A stretch of DNA of 64,000 bases from Dryocola sp051297175 (GTDB lineage: Bacteria; Pseudomonadota; Gammaproteobacteria; Enterobacterales; Enterobacteriaceae), in assembly GCF_051297175.1 (NCBI RefSeq), contig NZ_JBINNY010000001.1, positions 2,294,001 through 2,358,000 of the forward strand, in the 5' to 3' direction. This document shows positions 1 through 8,680 of the stretch, in pieces; position 1 is the stretch's first letter; every line of letters starts with the position of its first letter. A program made the translations under genes and the position numbers. Below the pieces are notes generated by a model, which searched no databases, was not told where the DNA came from, and saw only the letters and a program-made list of their open reading frames with translations.

Positions 1-1
1 G

Positions 2-106
2 CCAACCAACGATACAACCAGTACACGTGAAATCATTTATGAATCTCCTGTTCATCTGGAAACGCCCAATCGAGCATCCTTCATGGGTAAATTATATGGT
101 ATTTAG
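2..106 (+). CDS. C-terminal end of an unknown protein (partial)
   Basis: An open frame runs in from the left edge and ends at a TAG at 104-106, giving about 34 residues that end in SFMGKLYGI. I do not recognise the family. The stretch is more AT-rich than the genes to its right. In K-12 the neighbour upstream of anmK is slyB, read divergently, so this gene appears to be a different one. The reading is uncertain because only the tail is visible. Confidence 0.35.
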   Translation, partial: PTNDTTSTREIIYESPVHLETPNRASFMGKLYGI

Positions 107-154
107 GTGCGAAGTTTCATATTAGTTCAGCACGCTTGATGTAAAAAGAATAAA

Positions 155-186
155 AGAGCCGTTCTTAACCGAGGTTAAACGGCTCT
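155..186. terminator. Long hairpin upstream of anmK
   Basis: AGAGCCGT pairs with ACGGCTCT, and inside it TTAACC pairs with GGTTAA. An A-rich run lies on the left side (142-155), so on the minus strand the hairpin is followed by a T-rich tail. It may stop transcription in both directions between the unknown gene and anmK. Confidence 0.5.
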
Positions 187-321
187 CGCATAAGAGGCCG
201 CCTGCAAATGAAATCTGCGCAAGGGCGCGATGTTGTTAAAAAGTATTAATAAATCATCGTATTGAATGTTAGTTTATGGTGCACTATTTAGCCCAATCGG
301 CGTGGCTTACAGGAGTAGTAG

Positions 322-1446
322 ATGAAATCTGGACGTTATATCGGCGTGATGTCGGGCACCAGCCTCGATGGCATAGATGTTGTTTTAGCGGCCATTGATG
401 AGCATCTGGTCGTCCAGCTTGCCAGCTACAGCCATCCCATTCCGCTTGAGTTAAAGAACGCTATTCTCGGGATTTGTCAGGGGCAGCAGCTGACGCTCTC
501 TCAGCTTGGCCAGCTTGATAACCGGCTGGGTAAACTCTTTGCGCAGGCGGTGCAAACCCTGATGGCGAGCCAAGGCTTAACCCGCGCCGACGTCATGGCC
601 ATTGGCTGCCACGGGCAGACGGTGTGGCATGAACCGCAGGGCGAGGCGGCGCACACCCTGCAGATTGGCGATAATAACCAGATCGTTGCGCTGACGGGCG
701 TTACCGTAGTGGGTGATTTCCGCCGTCGGGATATGGCGCTTGGCGGGCAGGGCGCGCCGCTTGTGCCCGCATTCCACCACGCGCTCCTCGCGCATCCCAC
801 CGAACGTCGGATGGTGTTAAATATCGGCGGCATCGCGAATCTCTCGCTGCTTATTCCGGGTCATGCGGTAAAGGGTTACGACACCGGCCCCGGCAATATG
901 CTGATGGACGCCTGGATCTGGCGACAGAAGGGTAAGCCCTACGACAAAGACGCCGAGTGGGCGAACAGCGGCAAGGTTATCCTGCCGCTTCTCCAGCAGA
1001 TGCTGAGCGATCCTTATTTTGCGGCACCGGCACCGAAAAGCACCGGGCGCGAATACTTCAACTACGGCTGGCTTGAACGCCAGCTCGGGGCGTTCCCAGG
1101 GCTTGCCAGCGAAGATATCCAGGCCACCTTGACCGAGCTGACCGCCGTCACTATCGCCGAGCAGGTGCTGTTAAGCGGCGGCTGTGAGCGCCTGATGGTC
1201 TGCGGTGGCGGAAGCCGCAATCCGCTGCTTATGGCGCGTCTGGCGGGCCTGCTGCCGGGTATCGAGGTCAGCACTACCGACGAGGCGGGCATCAGCGGCG
1301 ACGACATGGAAGCGCTGGCGTTTGCCTGGCTTGCGTACCGCACCATGTCCGGCCTGCCGGGCAATCTGCCCTCCGTGACGGGGGCGTCAGAGGCGAGCGT
1401 GCTGGGTGCGATTTATCCCGCCAACCCGCTGCATAATCAGAGTTAA
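322..1446 (+). CDS. anmK: Anhydro-N-acetylmuramic acid kinase AnmK
   Basis: AnmK phosphorylates and opens 1,6-anhydro-N-acetylmuramic acid released during peptidoglycan turnover, giving MurNAc-6-phosphate for cytoplasmic recycling. The 374-residue protein has the family N-terminus GVMSGTSLDGIDVVL, an ATPase-like fold with the segment YDTGPGNMLMD, and a late glycine-rich CGGGSRNPLL. The start at 322 is preceded by AGGAG at 311-315. It is the first gene of a co-directional run with mliC, pdxH, tyrS and pdxY, the K-12 order. Confidence 0.97.
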   Translation: MKSGRYIGVMSGTSLDGIDVVLAAIDEHLVVQLASYSHPIPLELKNAILGICQGQQLTLSQLGQLDNRLGKLFAQAVQTLMASQGLTRADVMAIGCHGQTVWHEPQGEAAHTLQIGDNNQIVALTGVTVVGDFRRRDMALGGQGAPLVPAFHHALLAHPTERRMVLNIGGIANLSLLIPGHAVKGYDTGPGNMLMDAWIWRQKGKPYDKDAEWANSGKVILPLLQQMLSDPYFAAPAPKSTGREYFNYGWLERQLGAFPGLASEDIQATLTELTAVTIAEQVLLSGGCERLMVCGGGSRNPLLMARLAGLLPGIEVSTTDEAGISGDDMEALAFAWLAYRTMSGLPGNLPSVTGASEASVLGAIYPANPLHNQS

Positions 1447-1538
1447 CTGAAATTATCTTCATCCCAATATCTCTACACTGAAGAAGAAAAGGGAGGGGCC
1501 AGCCCCTCCAGGGATAAGAAGATCTTCAGGATACGCAG

Positions 1539-1862
1539 ATGAAAAAACTACTGGTTGCCACCCTTCCTTTACTGCTTGCCAGCTGTAGCTATTACAACGG
1601 CTTCGTTGAGCGGATGCATACCGATACGTTGCAGTATCAGTGCGACGAAAAGCCGCTCACCGTGACGCTCAATAACGATAAGCAGATGGTCAACTTCGTT
1701 TACGATAACGACATGCTGTCGCTGACTCAGGGCCTGTCAGCATCCGGCGCGCGCTATACCGACGGCGTGTACGTATTCTGGTCTAAAGGCGACACCGCGA
1801 CCGTGTATCGCAAAGACACCGTCGTGCTTAATAATTGCCAGTTACAAAATCCCCAGCGTTGA
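1539..1862 (+). CDS. mliC: Membrane-bound C-type lysozyme inhibitor MliC
   Basis: An outer-membrane lipoprotein that inhibits C-type (vertebrate) lysozyme. The 107-residue product starts with a lysine-rich signal peptide ending in a lipobox, LLLASC, which puts the lipidated cysteine near residue 16. The rest is the small beta-barrel MliC domain, with paired cysteines (YQCDEKPL and NNCQLQ) suited to a disulfide. It sits 92 nt after anmK and 57 nt before pdxH, as in K-12. Its length matches the family. Confidence 0.93.
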   Translation: MKKLLVATLPLLLASCSYYNGFVERMHTDTLQYQCDEKPLTVTLNNDKQMVNFVYDNDMLSLTQGLSASGARYTDGVYVFWSKGDTATVYRKDTVVLNNCQLQNPQR

Positions 1863-1919
1863 GATTTCTCAGGGTGGAGCGCACAATAGCTCCACCTGAC
1901 TCTAGCCTGACGTAACGCC

Positions 1920-2576
1920 ATGTCTGATAACGACTCTTTGCAGCAGATCGCGCATCTGCGCCGTGAATACACCAAGGGTGGCCTGCGCCGCCACGATCTC
2001 ACCGACAGGCCTCTCGACCTGTTTGAGCGCTGGCTTGCCCAGGCCTGCGAAGCCAAATTAGCCGATCCCACGGCGATGGTGGTGGCAACGGTTGACGAAA
2101 CCGGTCAGCCGTACCAGCGCATCGTGCTGCTCAAGCATTTCGACGAGCGCGGCCTGGTGTTCTACACCAACCTCGGCTCGCGCAAGGCGCATCACCTGGA
2201 AACCAATCCGCGCATCAGCCTGCATTTCCCGTGGCATATGCTCGACCGCCAGGTGATGGTGCAGGGGACAGCAGAACGTCTTTCCACGCTTGAAGTGATG
2301 AAATATTTCCACAGCCGCCCGCGCGACAGCCAGATTGGCGCATGGGTGTCTAAGCAGTCCAGCCGTATCTCCGCGCGCGGTATTCTGGAAAGCAAATTCC
2401 TCGAACTGAAGCAGAAATTCCAGCAGGGCGAAGTTCCATTGCCGAGCTTCTGGGGTGGATACCGCGTTTCCATCGAGCAGATGGAGTTCTGGCAGGGCGG
2501 CGAACATCGTCTGCACGATCGCTTTTTATACCAGCGTGAAGGCGATGCCTGGAAAATAGACCGCCTCGCCCCTTAA
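1920..2576 (+). CDS. pdxH: Pyridoxine/pyridoxamine 5'-phosphate oxidase PdxH
   Basis: The FMN-dependent oxidase converts pyridoxine 5'-phosphate or pyridoxamine 5'-phosphate to pyridoxal 5'-phosphate, the last step of B6 synthesis and salvage. The 218 residues match the E. coli length. FMN- and substrate-binding stretches are visible: QRIVLLKHFD, YTNLGSRKAHH, SRPRDSQIGAWVSKQSS and the C-terminal RLHDRFLY. It works with the pyridoxal kinase PdxY encoded two genes downstream; tyrS lies between them. Confidence 0.97.
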   Translation: MSDNDSLQQIAHLRREYTKGGLRRHDLTDRPLDLFERWLAQACEAKLADPTAMVVATVDETGQPYQRIVLLKHFDERGLVFYTNLGSRKAHHLETNPRISLHFPWHMLDRQVMVQGTAERLSTLEVMKYFHSRPRDSQIGAWVSKQSSRISARGILESKFLELKQKFQQGEVPLPSFWGGYRVSIEQMEFWQGGEHRLHDRFLYQREGDAWKIDRLAP

Positions 2577-2717
2577 CGCCTGGAATTATTGTTTTAAGCG
2601 CTGGTACTCCGTGGGCTGGCGCTTTATTCTATGTCCCCTTAGAAATTAACTCCTTTCGCCACAAGGCGAAAAGCCGTGTACCGGCAAAGGTGCAGTCGTA
2701 TATACATGGAGAATTTG

Positions 2718-3992
2718 ATGGCAAGCATCAATTTGATAAAACAATTGCAAGAGCGGGGCCTGGTGGCTCAGGTAACGGACGAGGAAGCGTTAGCGCAGCG
2801 TTTGGCGCAAGGGCCAATCGCGCTCTATTGCGGCTTTGACCCTACCGCCGACAGCTTGCACTTGGGCCATCTGGTTCCACTGCTGTGTCTGAAACGTTTC
2901 CAGGAAGCGGGCCACAAGCCGGTTGCACTGGTCGGTGGCGCAACGGGCCTGATCGGCGACCCGAGCTTCAAGGCCGTGGAGCGCAAGCTCAACACCGAAG
3001 ACACGGTGCAGGAGTGGGTTGAAAAAATTCGCCGTCAGGTTGCACCGTTCCTCGATTTCGACTGCGGTGAAAACTCGGCGATTGCGGCGAACAACTACGA
3101 CTGGTTTGGCGATATGAACGTGCTGACGTTCCTGCGTGACATCGGCAAACACTTCTCTGTTAACCAGATGATTAACAAAGAGGCGGTAAAACAGCGCCTG
3201 AACCGCGACGACGTGGGCATCTCCTTTACCGAGTTCTCCTACAATCTGCTGCAGGGCTATGACTTCGCGTGCCTGAACAAGCTGCATGGCGTAGTGCTGC
3301 AAATCGGTGGTTCCGACCAGTGGGGCAACATCACCTCCGGTATCGACCTGACCCGCCGTCTGCATCAGCAGCAGGCGTTCGGCCTGACCGTTCCGCTGAT
3401 CACCAAGTCTGACGGCACCAAGTTCGGCAAAACCGAAGGCGGCGCGGTGTGGCTCGATCCGAAGAAAACCAGCCCGTACAAGTTCTACCAGTTCTGGATT
3501 AATACCGCCGATGCCGACGTGTATCGCTTCCTGAAGTTCTTCACCTTCATGAGCCTTGAAGAGATCAACGCTCTGGAAGAAGAAGACAAAAATAGCGGTA
3601 GCGCGCCTCGCGCCCAGTTCGTGCTGGCCGAGCAGGTGACGCGTCTGGTGCACGGCGAAGAAGGCCTGGTGGCGGCGAAACGCATCACCAGCAGCCTGTT
3701 TAACGGTAACCTGAGCGATCTGACGGAAGCTGACTTTGCGCAGCTCGCCCAGGACGGCGTGCCGATGGTTGAACTGGAACGCGGTGCCGATCTCCAGCAG
3801 GCGCTGGTGGATTCCGAGCTTCAGCCTTCCCGCGGTCAGGCGCGTAAAACCATTGCGCAAAACGCGATCACCATCAACGGTGAAAAGCAGGCCGACCCGG
3901 AATATACCTTTGCCGATAGCGACATTCTGTTCAATCGCTATACCTTGCTGCGCCGGGGTAAGAAAAACTACTGCCTCGTTTGCTGGAAGTAA
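2718..3992 (+). CDS. tyrS: Tyrosyl-tRNA synthetase TyrS
   Basis: A cytoplasmic class I aminoacyl-tRNA synthetase that charges tRNA-Tyr. It carries the HIGH-type motif HLGHL near residue 49, the KMSKS equivalent KFGKT, and a C-terminal S4 RNA-binding domain (SRGQARKTIAQNAITING). I chose the ATG at 2718 because it gives MASINLIKQL and 424 residues, as in E. coli; in-frame ATGs at 2676 and 2706 would add 14 or 4 residues without family support. A Rho-independent terminator follows. Confidence 0.97.
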   Translation: MASINLIKQLQERGLVAQVTDEEALAQRLAQGPIALYCGFDPTADSLHLGHLVPLLCLKRFQEAGHKPVALVGGATGLIGDPSFKAVERKLNTEDTVQEWVEKIRRQVAPFLDFDCGENSAIAANNYDWFGDMNVLTFLRDIGKHFSVNQMINKEAVKQRLNRDDVGISFTEFSYNLLQGYDFACLNKLHGVVLQIGGSDQWGNITSGIDLTRRLHQQQAFGLTVPLITKSDGTKFGKTEGGAVWLDPKKTSPYKFYQFWINTADADVYRFLKFFTFMSLEEINALEEEDKNSGSAPRAQFVLAEQVTRLVHGEEGLVAAKRITSSLFNGNLSDLTEADFAQLAQDGVPMVELERGADLQQALVDSELQPSRGQARKTIAQNAITINGEKQADPEYTFADSDILFNRYTLLRRGKKNYCLVCWK

Positions 3993-4007
3993 TTAAGAAA
4001 GACCAGA

Positions 4008-4043
4008 AGGGCGCTGGATGCACAATCCGCGCCCTTTATTTTT
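4008..4043 (+). terminator. tyrS Rho-independent terminator
   Basis: AGGGCGC (4008-4014) pairs with GCGCCCT (4029-4035), with an inner GGAT/ATCC pair, followed by TTATTTTT. It lies 15 nt after the tyrS stop and before pdxY, so pdxY may depend on read-through or its own promoter. Confidence 0.85.
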
Positions 4044-4085
4044 GCCACAAAAACACAACAGTTGTTGTTCCACCGGGGTCGCACT

Positions 4086-4946
4086 ATGAAGAACATCCTC
4101 GCCATCCAGTCTCATGTGGTATTCGGTCACGCGGGCAACAGCGCCGCCGAATTCCCGATGCGCCGACTGGGCGCCAACGTCTGGCCGCTGAATACGGTAC
4201 AGTTTTCTAACCATACCCAGTACGGGAAATGGACCGGCAGCGTGATGCCAGCCAGCCACCTGAGCGACATCGTGCAGGGCATTGCCGATATCGGCCAGCT
4301 GCAGCGCTGTGATGCGGTGCTGAGCGGCTATCTTGGTTCAGCCGAGCAGGGCGAGCATATCCTCTCTATCGTGCGTCAGGTGAAGGCTGCTAACCCGAAT
4401 GCGAAATATTTCTGCGATCCGGTCATGGGGCATCCTGAAAAGGGCTGCATCGTTGCACCGGGCGTCTCAGAGTTCCATACGCGTTACGCTATGCCAGCAA
4501 GCGACATCATCGCGCCAAACCTGATTGAGCTTGAGATTTTAAGCGGCCATCCGGTGAATACCGTTGAAGAAGCGGTAAGCACCGCCCGCGAGCTTATCGC
4601 GCAGGGGCCGGAAATCGTGCTCGTGAAGCACCTTGCCCGAGCCGCTATGCAGCAGGATCGTTTTGAAATGCTGCTGGTCACGGCGCAGGAAGCCTGGCAC
4701 ATCCACCGCCCGCTGGTCGACTTCGGCGAACGACAGCCGGTTGGCGTGGGCGACGTCACCAGCGGCCTGCTGCTGGTTAAGCTGCTACAGGGGGCCAGCC
4801 TGCGCGAAGCGCTGGAGCACGTCACCGCAGCGGTTTACGACATTATGGTGGTGACGAAAAAGATGGGCGAGTACGAGCTACAGCTGGTGGCAGCCCAGGA
4901 CGGTATTGCGAGGCCTGAGCACTTCTTTACGGCCGTTGCGCTGTAA
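4086..4946 (+). CDS. pdxY: Pyridoxal kinase PdxY
   Basis: PdxY phosphorylates pyridoxal to pyridoxal 5'-phosphate in the B6 salvage pathway. It is a ribokinase-fold protein of 286 residues. The N-terminus LAIQSHVVFGHAGNSAAEFP is typical, and the ATP-site signature FGERQPVGVGDVTSGLLL carries the catalytic aspartate. The start at 4086 gives MKNILAIQSH as in E. coli; the in-frame ATG at 4062 adds eight residues without family support. It follows the tyrS terminator by about 40 nt. Confidence 0.96.
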   Translation: MKNILAIQSHVVFGHAGNSAAEFPMRRLGANVWPLNTVQFSNHTQYGKWTGSVMPASHLSDIVQGIADIGQLQRCDAVLSGYLGSAEQGEHILSIVRQVKAANPNAKYFCDPVMGHPEKGCIVAPGVSEFHTRYAMPASDIIAPNLIELEILSGHPVNTVEEAVSTARELIAQGPEIVLVKHLARAAMQQDRFEMLLVTAQEAWHIHRPLVDFGERQPVGVGDVTSGLLLVKLLQGASLREALEHVTAAVYDIMVVTKKMGEYELQLVAAQDGIARPEHFFTAVAL

Positions 4947-4953
4947 TAAAAAA

Positions 4954-5189
4954 GGCGGATGGCGCTCGCGCTTATCCGCCCTACACTAAATATGATGATT
5001 CCGCAGTTCCGTAGGTCGGGTAAGCGTAGCGACACCCGACACAATTCGCACCGTGTTCCGTAGGTCGGGTAAGCGCAAGCGCCACCCGAGACAATTCGCA
5101 CTGTATTCCGTAGGTCGGGTAAGCGTTGCGCCACCCGACACAATTCGCACCGTGTTCCGTAGGTCGGGTAAGCGCAAGCGCCACCCGAC
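4954..5189. repeat. REP cluster: one inverted and four tandem REP elements
   Basis: A REP in minus orientation (4954-4984, ending CCGCCCTAC) is followed by four REPs in plus orientation at 5011-5040, 5060-5090, 5110-5139 and 5159-5189. Each of the four begins GTAGGTCGGGTAAGCG and closes with CACCCGA. The period is 49-50 bp, and the spacer (ACAATTCGCACCGTGTTCC type) is repeated too. The cluster fills the gap between convergent pdxY and gstA, a usual place for REP elements. The first element may also end pdxY transcripts. Confidence 0.9.
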
Positions 5190-5197
5190 AAAACGCT

Positions 5198-5800
5198 CTA
5201 AATCCCTTCGGCAGCCAGCGCCGCCGCAACCGCCGGGCGCGCCTTCATTCGTTCCATAAACGCTTCGATATTCTTGAGATCGCCAATCTCGAGCTTCAGC
5301 GCCTGCGCCCAGCGCAGCACGGTAAACAGGTAGGCATCCGCCACGCTAAAGCGCAGGCCCATCAGCCACTGTTTATCATTCAGCTCTTCGTTCACGTAGT
5401 GGAATTTTTTCTCCAGCGCTTTACGCGTTATCGCCTTGAATTCGTCCGGAGTGGCCGGGTTAAACAGCGGGCTAAAGCCTTTGTGCAGCTCGGTAGCAAT
5501 ATAGTTGAGCCATTCCAGCGTGTGGTAACGGGTCATACTACCGGCCGGGGCAAGAAGCTGGCGGTCAGGCACTTTATCCGCAAGGAACTGCACGATGGCA
5601 ACGCCTTCGGTAAGCAGTGAACCGTCGTCAAGCAGCAGCGCAGGAACCTGGCCCTTGGCGTTGACCTCAAGATAGTCATCACCCTCTTCGGTTTTCTTTG
5701 CGGCAAGGTCGACTTTTACCAGCGAGAAGTCCACGCCGGTTTCGCGCAGGATGATATGAGGGGAGAGGGAACAGGCACCAGCTTTATAATACAGTTTCAT
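5198..5800 (-). CDS. gstA: Glutathione S-transferase GstA
   Basis: A cytosolic beta-class glutathione transferase that conjugates glutathione to electrophiles. The 200-residue product begins MKLYYKAGACSLSPHI, in which the cysteine near residue 10 is the beta-class active-site residue. The thioredoxin-like N-terminal domain includes KGQVPALLLDDGSLLTEGVAI, the cis-proline and glutathione-binding stretch. An all-helical C-terminal domain follows. It converges on pdxY across the REP cluster and lies upstream of dtpA's terminator in the K-12 order. Confidence 0.95.
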   Translation of the reverse strand: MKLYYKAGACSLSPHIILRETGVDFSLVKVDLAAKKTEEGDDYLEVNAKGQVPALLLDDGSLLTEGVAIVQFLADKVPDRQLLAPAGSMTRYHTLEWLNYIATELHKGFSPLFNPATPDEFKAITRKALEKKFHYVNEELNDKQWLMGLRFSVADAYLFTVLRWAQALKLEIGDLKNIEAFMERMKARPAVAAALAAEGI

Positions 5801-5851
5801 TACGACACTCCAGTGGGCGCTAAGATACCTTATGTTAGTCCCCCCGCAGGT

Positions 5852-5885
5852 AAAAAAAAAGCCGTTGAGCGTGAACCCAACGGCT
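5852..5885 (-). terminator. dtpA Rho-independent terminator
   Basis: Read on the minus strand, AGCCGTTG (5885-5878) pairs with CAACGGCT (5867-5860) and is followed by a run of nine T. It lies just downstream of the dtpA stop and separates it from gstA. Confidence 0.9.
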
Positions 5886-5909
5886 ATAAATCAAACGTTT
5901 CCCGCTACA

Positions 5910-7412
5910 TTATGCGGTGACGGTTTTCTTGGCGGCGTCGCCTTCGTCACTCTGCGTCATGCGGTTAAGTTTTGGCGCGACTGCAAACATCAGCACGGCG
6001 ATAACGGCGGTAACAATACCAATCTGCATGAACACGTGTCCGTAAACGGCCAGAGACTGCAGTGGATCGGTCACGTTCTCAGGTACCGCCATCAGATTTG
6101 CAACTTTACCCGCGATGATGGCCGCGCCAGCGGTAGTCAGGAACCAGCTACCCATGATGAAGCCCATCAGGCGCTGTGGAACCAGCTGTGCAACCATTGC
6201 CAGGCCCAGACCGGAAATCATCAGCTCGCCGATGCTCTGCAGCGCGTAGCTCAGAATCAGCCAGCTTACGGAAACGATACCCGCGTCAGAGGCGAATTTG
6301 GCACCCAGCGGCAGCACGAGGAACGCCAGGGAGCACAGCACCATACCGATGGCGAACTTGTGCGGCATTGGCAGACGGTCACCCATCTTGTTGTAGATGG
6401 CCGCCAGAATCGGGCTACCAATCATGATCCAGAATGGGTTAAGCGCCTGGAACTGCTCCGGCTGGAACGTGATGCCTAAAATGGCATGCTCAACGTTACG
6501 GATAGCAAAGAAGTTCAGGGAAGTCGGCATTTGGCTGTACAGCACGAAGAAGACGATAGCCTGCATCATCAGCACGAAAGCAACGATCATCTTACGACGA
6601 GCCGAACCTTTCATAGCGATAGCTTCTTTAGCAAAGATAAACACGATGCCAAGAGCAACAACGCCCAGAACCATGCGCGCGATGCCCTGGTTGTGCAGCA
6701 GCCAGGTGGCGATAACAACCAGAACCACAATGCCGACGATAGTAGCGATCAGCTTGCCGAAGTGAATCGGTGCAAAGTCAGGCTTGGAGCCGTAGTCTTT
6801 GACCCACCTCTTGCAGAACATGAAGTTAACCAGCGTAATCAGCATACCCACAAAGCTTAGCGAGAACGCCACGCTCCAGCCGAACTTAGCGGCGAGCCAT
6901 GGCGTTGCCAGCATAGAGAAGAAGGAACCGATGTTGATGGACATGTAGTACATGGTAAATGCACCATCAAGACGCGGGTCATCTTTCTCATAGCAGGTAG
7001 AAAGCAGGGCAGACGGGTTAGCCTTGAACAAGCCATTACCGACGGCGATTGTCGCCATACCCATATAAACTACAGCGGCGTCGTGCCCGGAATACGCGAC
7101 CAGCGCATAACCGATAGCCAGTACGATCGTACCGAGCATAATGACACGTTTGGTGCCGAGAACTTTATCACCCAGCCAGCCGCCGATAGCCACAAGGCCA
7201 TAGACCAGGGCGCTGAATGAGGAGAACAGCGTGATGGAGTCCGCTTCGGACATACCCAGCATTTTGACCAGGTAAACGGCCATGATGCCTTGCAGGCCGT
7301 AGTAACCAAAACGCTCCCACAGTTCGATAGAGAAAATCAGATAGAACGATTTTGGTTGTTTGAAAGCGTTCAGGCTGACGCTTTCTGCTGGTTTATTGTT
7401 TGCAGTCGACAC
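5910..7412 (-). CDS. dtpA: Dipeptide/tripeptide permease DtpA
   Basis: An inner-membrane proton-coupled oligopeptide symporter of the POT/PTR family that imports di- and tripeptides. The 500 residues equal the E. coli length. The family signature is near the N-terminus: ELWERFGYYGLQGIMAVYL carries the ExxERFxYY proton-coupling motif. The rest is a 14-helix major-facilitator fold, with GGWLGDKVLGTKR in the loop after the second helix. It stands alone behind a 614-nt upstream gap that follows nth. Confidence 0.97.
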   Translation of the reverse strand: MSTANNKPAESVSLNAFKQPKSFYLIFSIELWERFGYYGLQGIMAVYLVKMLGMSEADSITLFSSFSALVYGLVAIGGWLGDKVLGTKRVIMLGTIVLAIGYALVAYSGHDAAVVYMGMATIAVGNGLFKANPSALLSTCYEKDDPRLDGAFTMYYMSINIGSFFSMLATPWLAAKFGWSVAFSLSFVGMLITLVNFMFCKRWVKDYGSKPDFAPIHFGKLIATIVGIVVLVVIATWLLHNQGIARMVLGVVALGIVFIFAKEAIAMKGSARRKMIVAFVLMMQAIVFFVLYSQMPTSLNFFAIRNVEHAILGITFQPEQFQALNPFWIMIGSPILAAIYNKMGDRLPMPHKFAIGMVLCSLAFLVLPLGAKFASDAGIVSVSWLILSYALQSIGELMISGLGLAMVAQLVPQRLMGFIMGSWFLTTAGAAIIAGKVANLMAVPENVTDPLQSLAVYGHVFMQIGIVTAVIAVLMFAVAPKLNRMTQSDEGDAAKKTVTA

Positions 7413-7833
7413 ATATACCTCTTTTTTTACATCCCACTTTAACAGGAGTTTTATAAGCGTGAAGCCCTGTGACTTTCACTTTATTGTTATTAAGGGAGGG
7501 GGAAACGGCGGGTAATGTTCACTATATAGCGACGTCAGGCAAGGGGTTTGTAATACTCTGTTACATATATCCGAGGCCGGATAATGCTCTTTTCCGCCAT
7601 TTGTTATTCAGCGTTAAATTTTAAGAATTCAATCTTTACCGAGCAAATATCTTTCAGGGTAGGCATAAGGCTGACATTTAGAGATATGTTCTGCTGTTTA
7701 ATCGCAAAGGTAGTGATATGGGCCAGTCATTAAGAAACATCCAGTTTAATGTATTGCTTAAGGTTCCGTATTAATCACGATCGCCATGATTTATCGACAA
7801 TTAAATGACCAAAATTTAACATGGTGTTATCAG

Positions 7834-7849
7834 GGTGATCTGCATCACA
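7834..7849. promoter_or_regulatory. CRP-like site upstream of dtpA
   Basis: GGTGA-TCTGCA-TCACA matches the CRP consensus TGTGA-N6-TCACA at nine of ten positions. It lies about 420 nt upstream of the dtpA start, far for direct activation, so its target is uncertain. Confidence 0.4.
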
Positions 7850-7996
7850 TATTTATAGAAAATTCTTATCGTAAAAAAACGATTAACCTGCTGAGACGGT
7901 TATTCACCAAATGAAATAAATCTTACGGGAAGGGTTACGAAACAAACCGTTGTAAATTGATATCTTTCTGAAAGGCATGTGAAAAGAGGGGTTTTC

Positions 7997-8018
7997 GCCC
8001 GCCGTGTTTCCGACGGGC
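7997..8018 (-). terminator. Possible end of the rsx-nth operon
   Basis: GCCCGCCG (7997-8004) and CGACGGGC (8011-8018) form a stem with one mismatch just past the nth stop. The minus-strand tail (GAAAACCCCTCTTTT) is only partly T-rich, so this is a weak candidate. Confidence 0.4.
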
Positions 8019-8026
8019 CTGGGTAA

Positions 8027-8662
8027 TCAGAGTTCGACTTTGTCCTTGAATTCACAAAGATCTTCAATGATGCAGGAGCCGCAGCGTGGTTTGCGGGCGA
8101 TGCAGGTGTAGCGGCCGTGTAAAATCAGCCAGTGGTGGCAGTCGACCTTAAACTCGGCGGGCACAACCTTAAGCAGTTTGTCCTCGACCTGTTCGACATT
8201 TTTACCGGGGGCAAAGTTTGTACGGTTACAGACGCGGAAAATATGGGTATCAACCGCGATAGTCGGCCAGCCAAAAGCCGTGTTGAGCACCACGTTCGCG
8301 GTTTTTCTCCCCACGCCCGGCAGCGCTTCAAGCGCCGCGCGGTCCTCTGGAACCTCGCCGTTGTGCAGCTCCAGCAGCATTCGGCAGGTCTTGATAACGT
8401 TTTCCGCCTTGCTGTTAAACAGGCCGATGGTTTTGATGTAGGACTTCACGCCGTCTACGCCCAAATCCAGCATTGCCTGCGGGGTATTGGCTACCGGATA
8501 CAGCCTGGCCGTGGCCTTGTTGACGCTGACGTCGGTCGCTTGGGCGGAAAGCAGTACGGCAATCAGCAGCTCGAAAGGGGAGCTGAAGTTCAGCTCCGTG
8601 GTCGGGTGCGGATTGTTATCCCGCAGGCGGGTTAAAATCTCCAGCCGTTTCGCTTTGTTCAT
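8027..8662 (-). CDS. nth: Endonuclease III
   Basis: A base-excision DNA glycosylase/AP lyase that removes oxidised pyrimidines. The 211 residues match E. coli. The helix-hairpin-helix LPGVGRKTANVV holds the catalytic Lys120, and VDTHIFRV gives Asp138. The C-terminal 4Fe-4S loop has the spacing C-X6-C-X2-C-X5-C in CIARKPRCGSCIIEDLC. It is the last gene of the rsx operon, starting 18 nt after the rsxE stop, which pairs oxidative DNA repair with the SoxR-reducing complex. Confidence 0.98.
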   Translation of the reverse strand: MNKAKRLEILTRLRDNNPHPTTELNFSSPFELLIAVLLSAQATDVSVNKATARLYPVANTPQAMLDLGVDGVKSYIKTIGLFNSKAENVIKTCRMLLELHNGEVPEDRAALEALPGVGRKTANVVLNTAFGWPTIAVDTHIFRVCNRTNFAPGKNVEQVEDKLLKVVPAEFKVDCHHWLILHGRYTCIARKPRCGSCIIEDLCEFKDKVEL

Positions 8663-8680
8663 GCTACTCCCTGTCCCAAA

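Larger units (their letters stand above)
7413..8026. other. 614-nt gap between nth and dtpA
   Basis: No credible coding frame is present. The stretch is AT-rich and must hold the dtpA promoter, read leftwards. I see one CRP-like palindrome at 7834-7849 and a weak hairpin near the nth end (7997-8018). K-12 also has a long gap at this place. Confidence 0.6.

Noticed and set aside
2790..3860. A 356-codon open frame opposite tyrS
   Set aside because: Antisense shadow of a highly conserved gene, without family resemblance.
4832..5259. Frames through the pdxY-gstA repeat cluster
   Set aside because: They consist of translated REP units (YPTYGTRCELC-type repeats) and overlap the true genes.
7943..7963. 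Ter-like GTTGTAA in the nth-dtpA gap
   Set aside because: It continues AATTGA instead of CTAAA, so the invariant bases contacted by Tus are missing.
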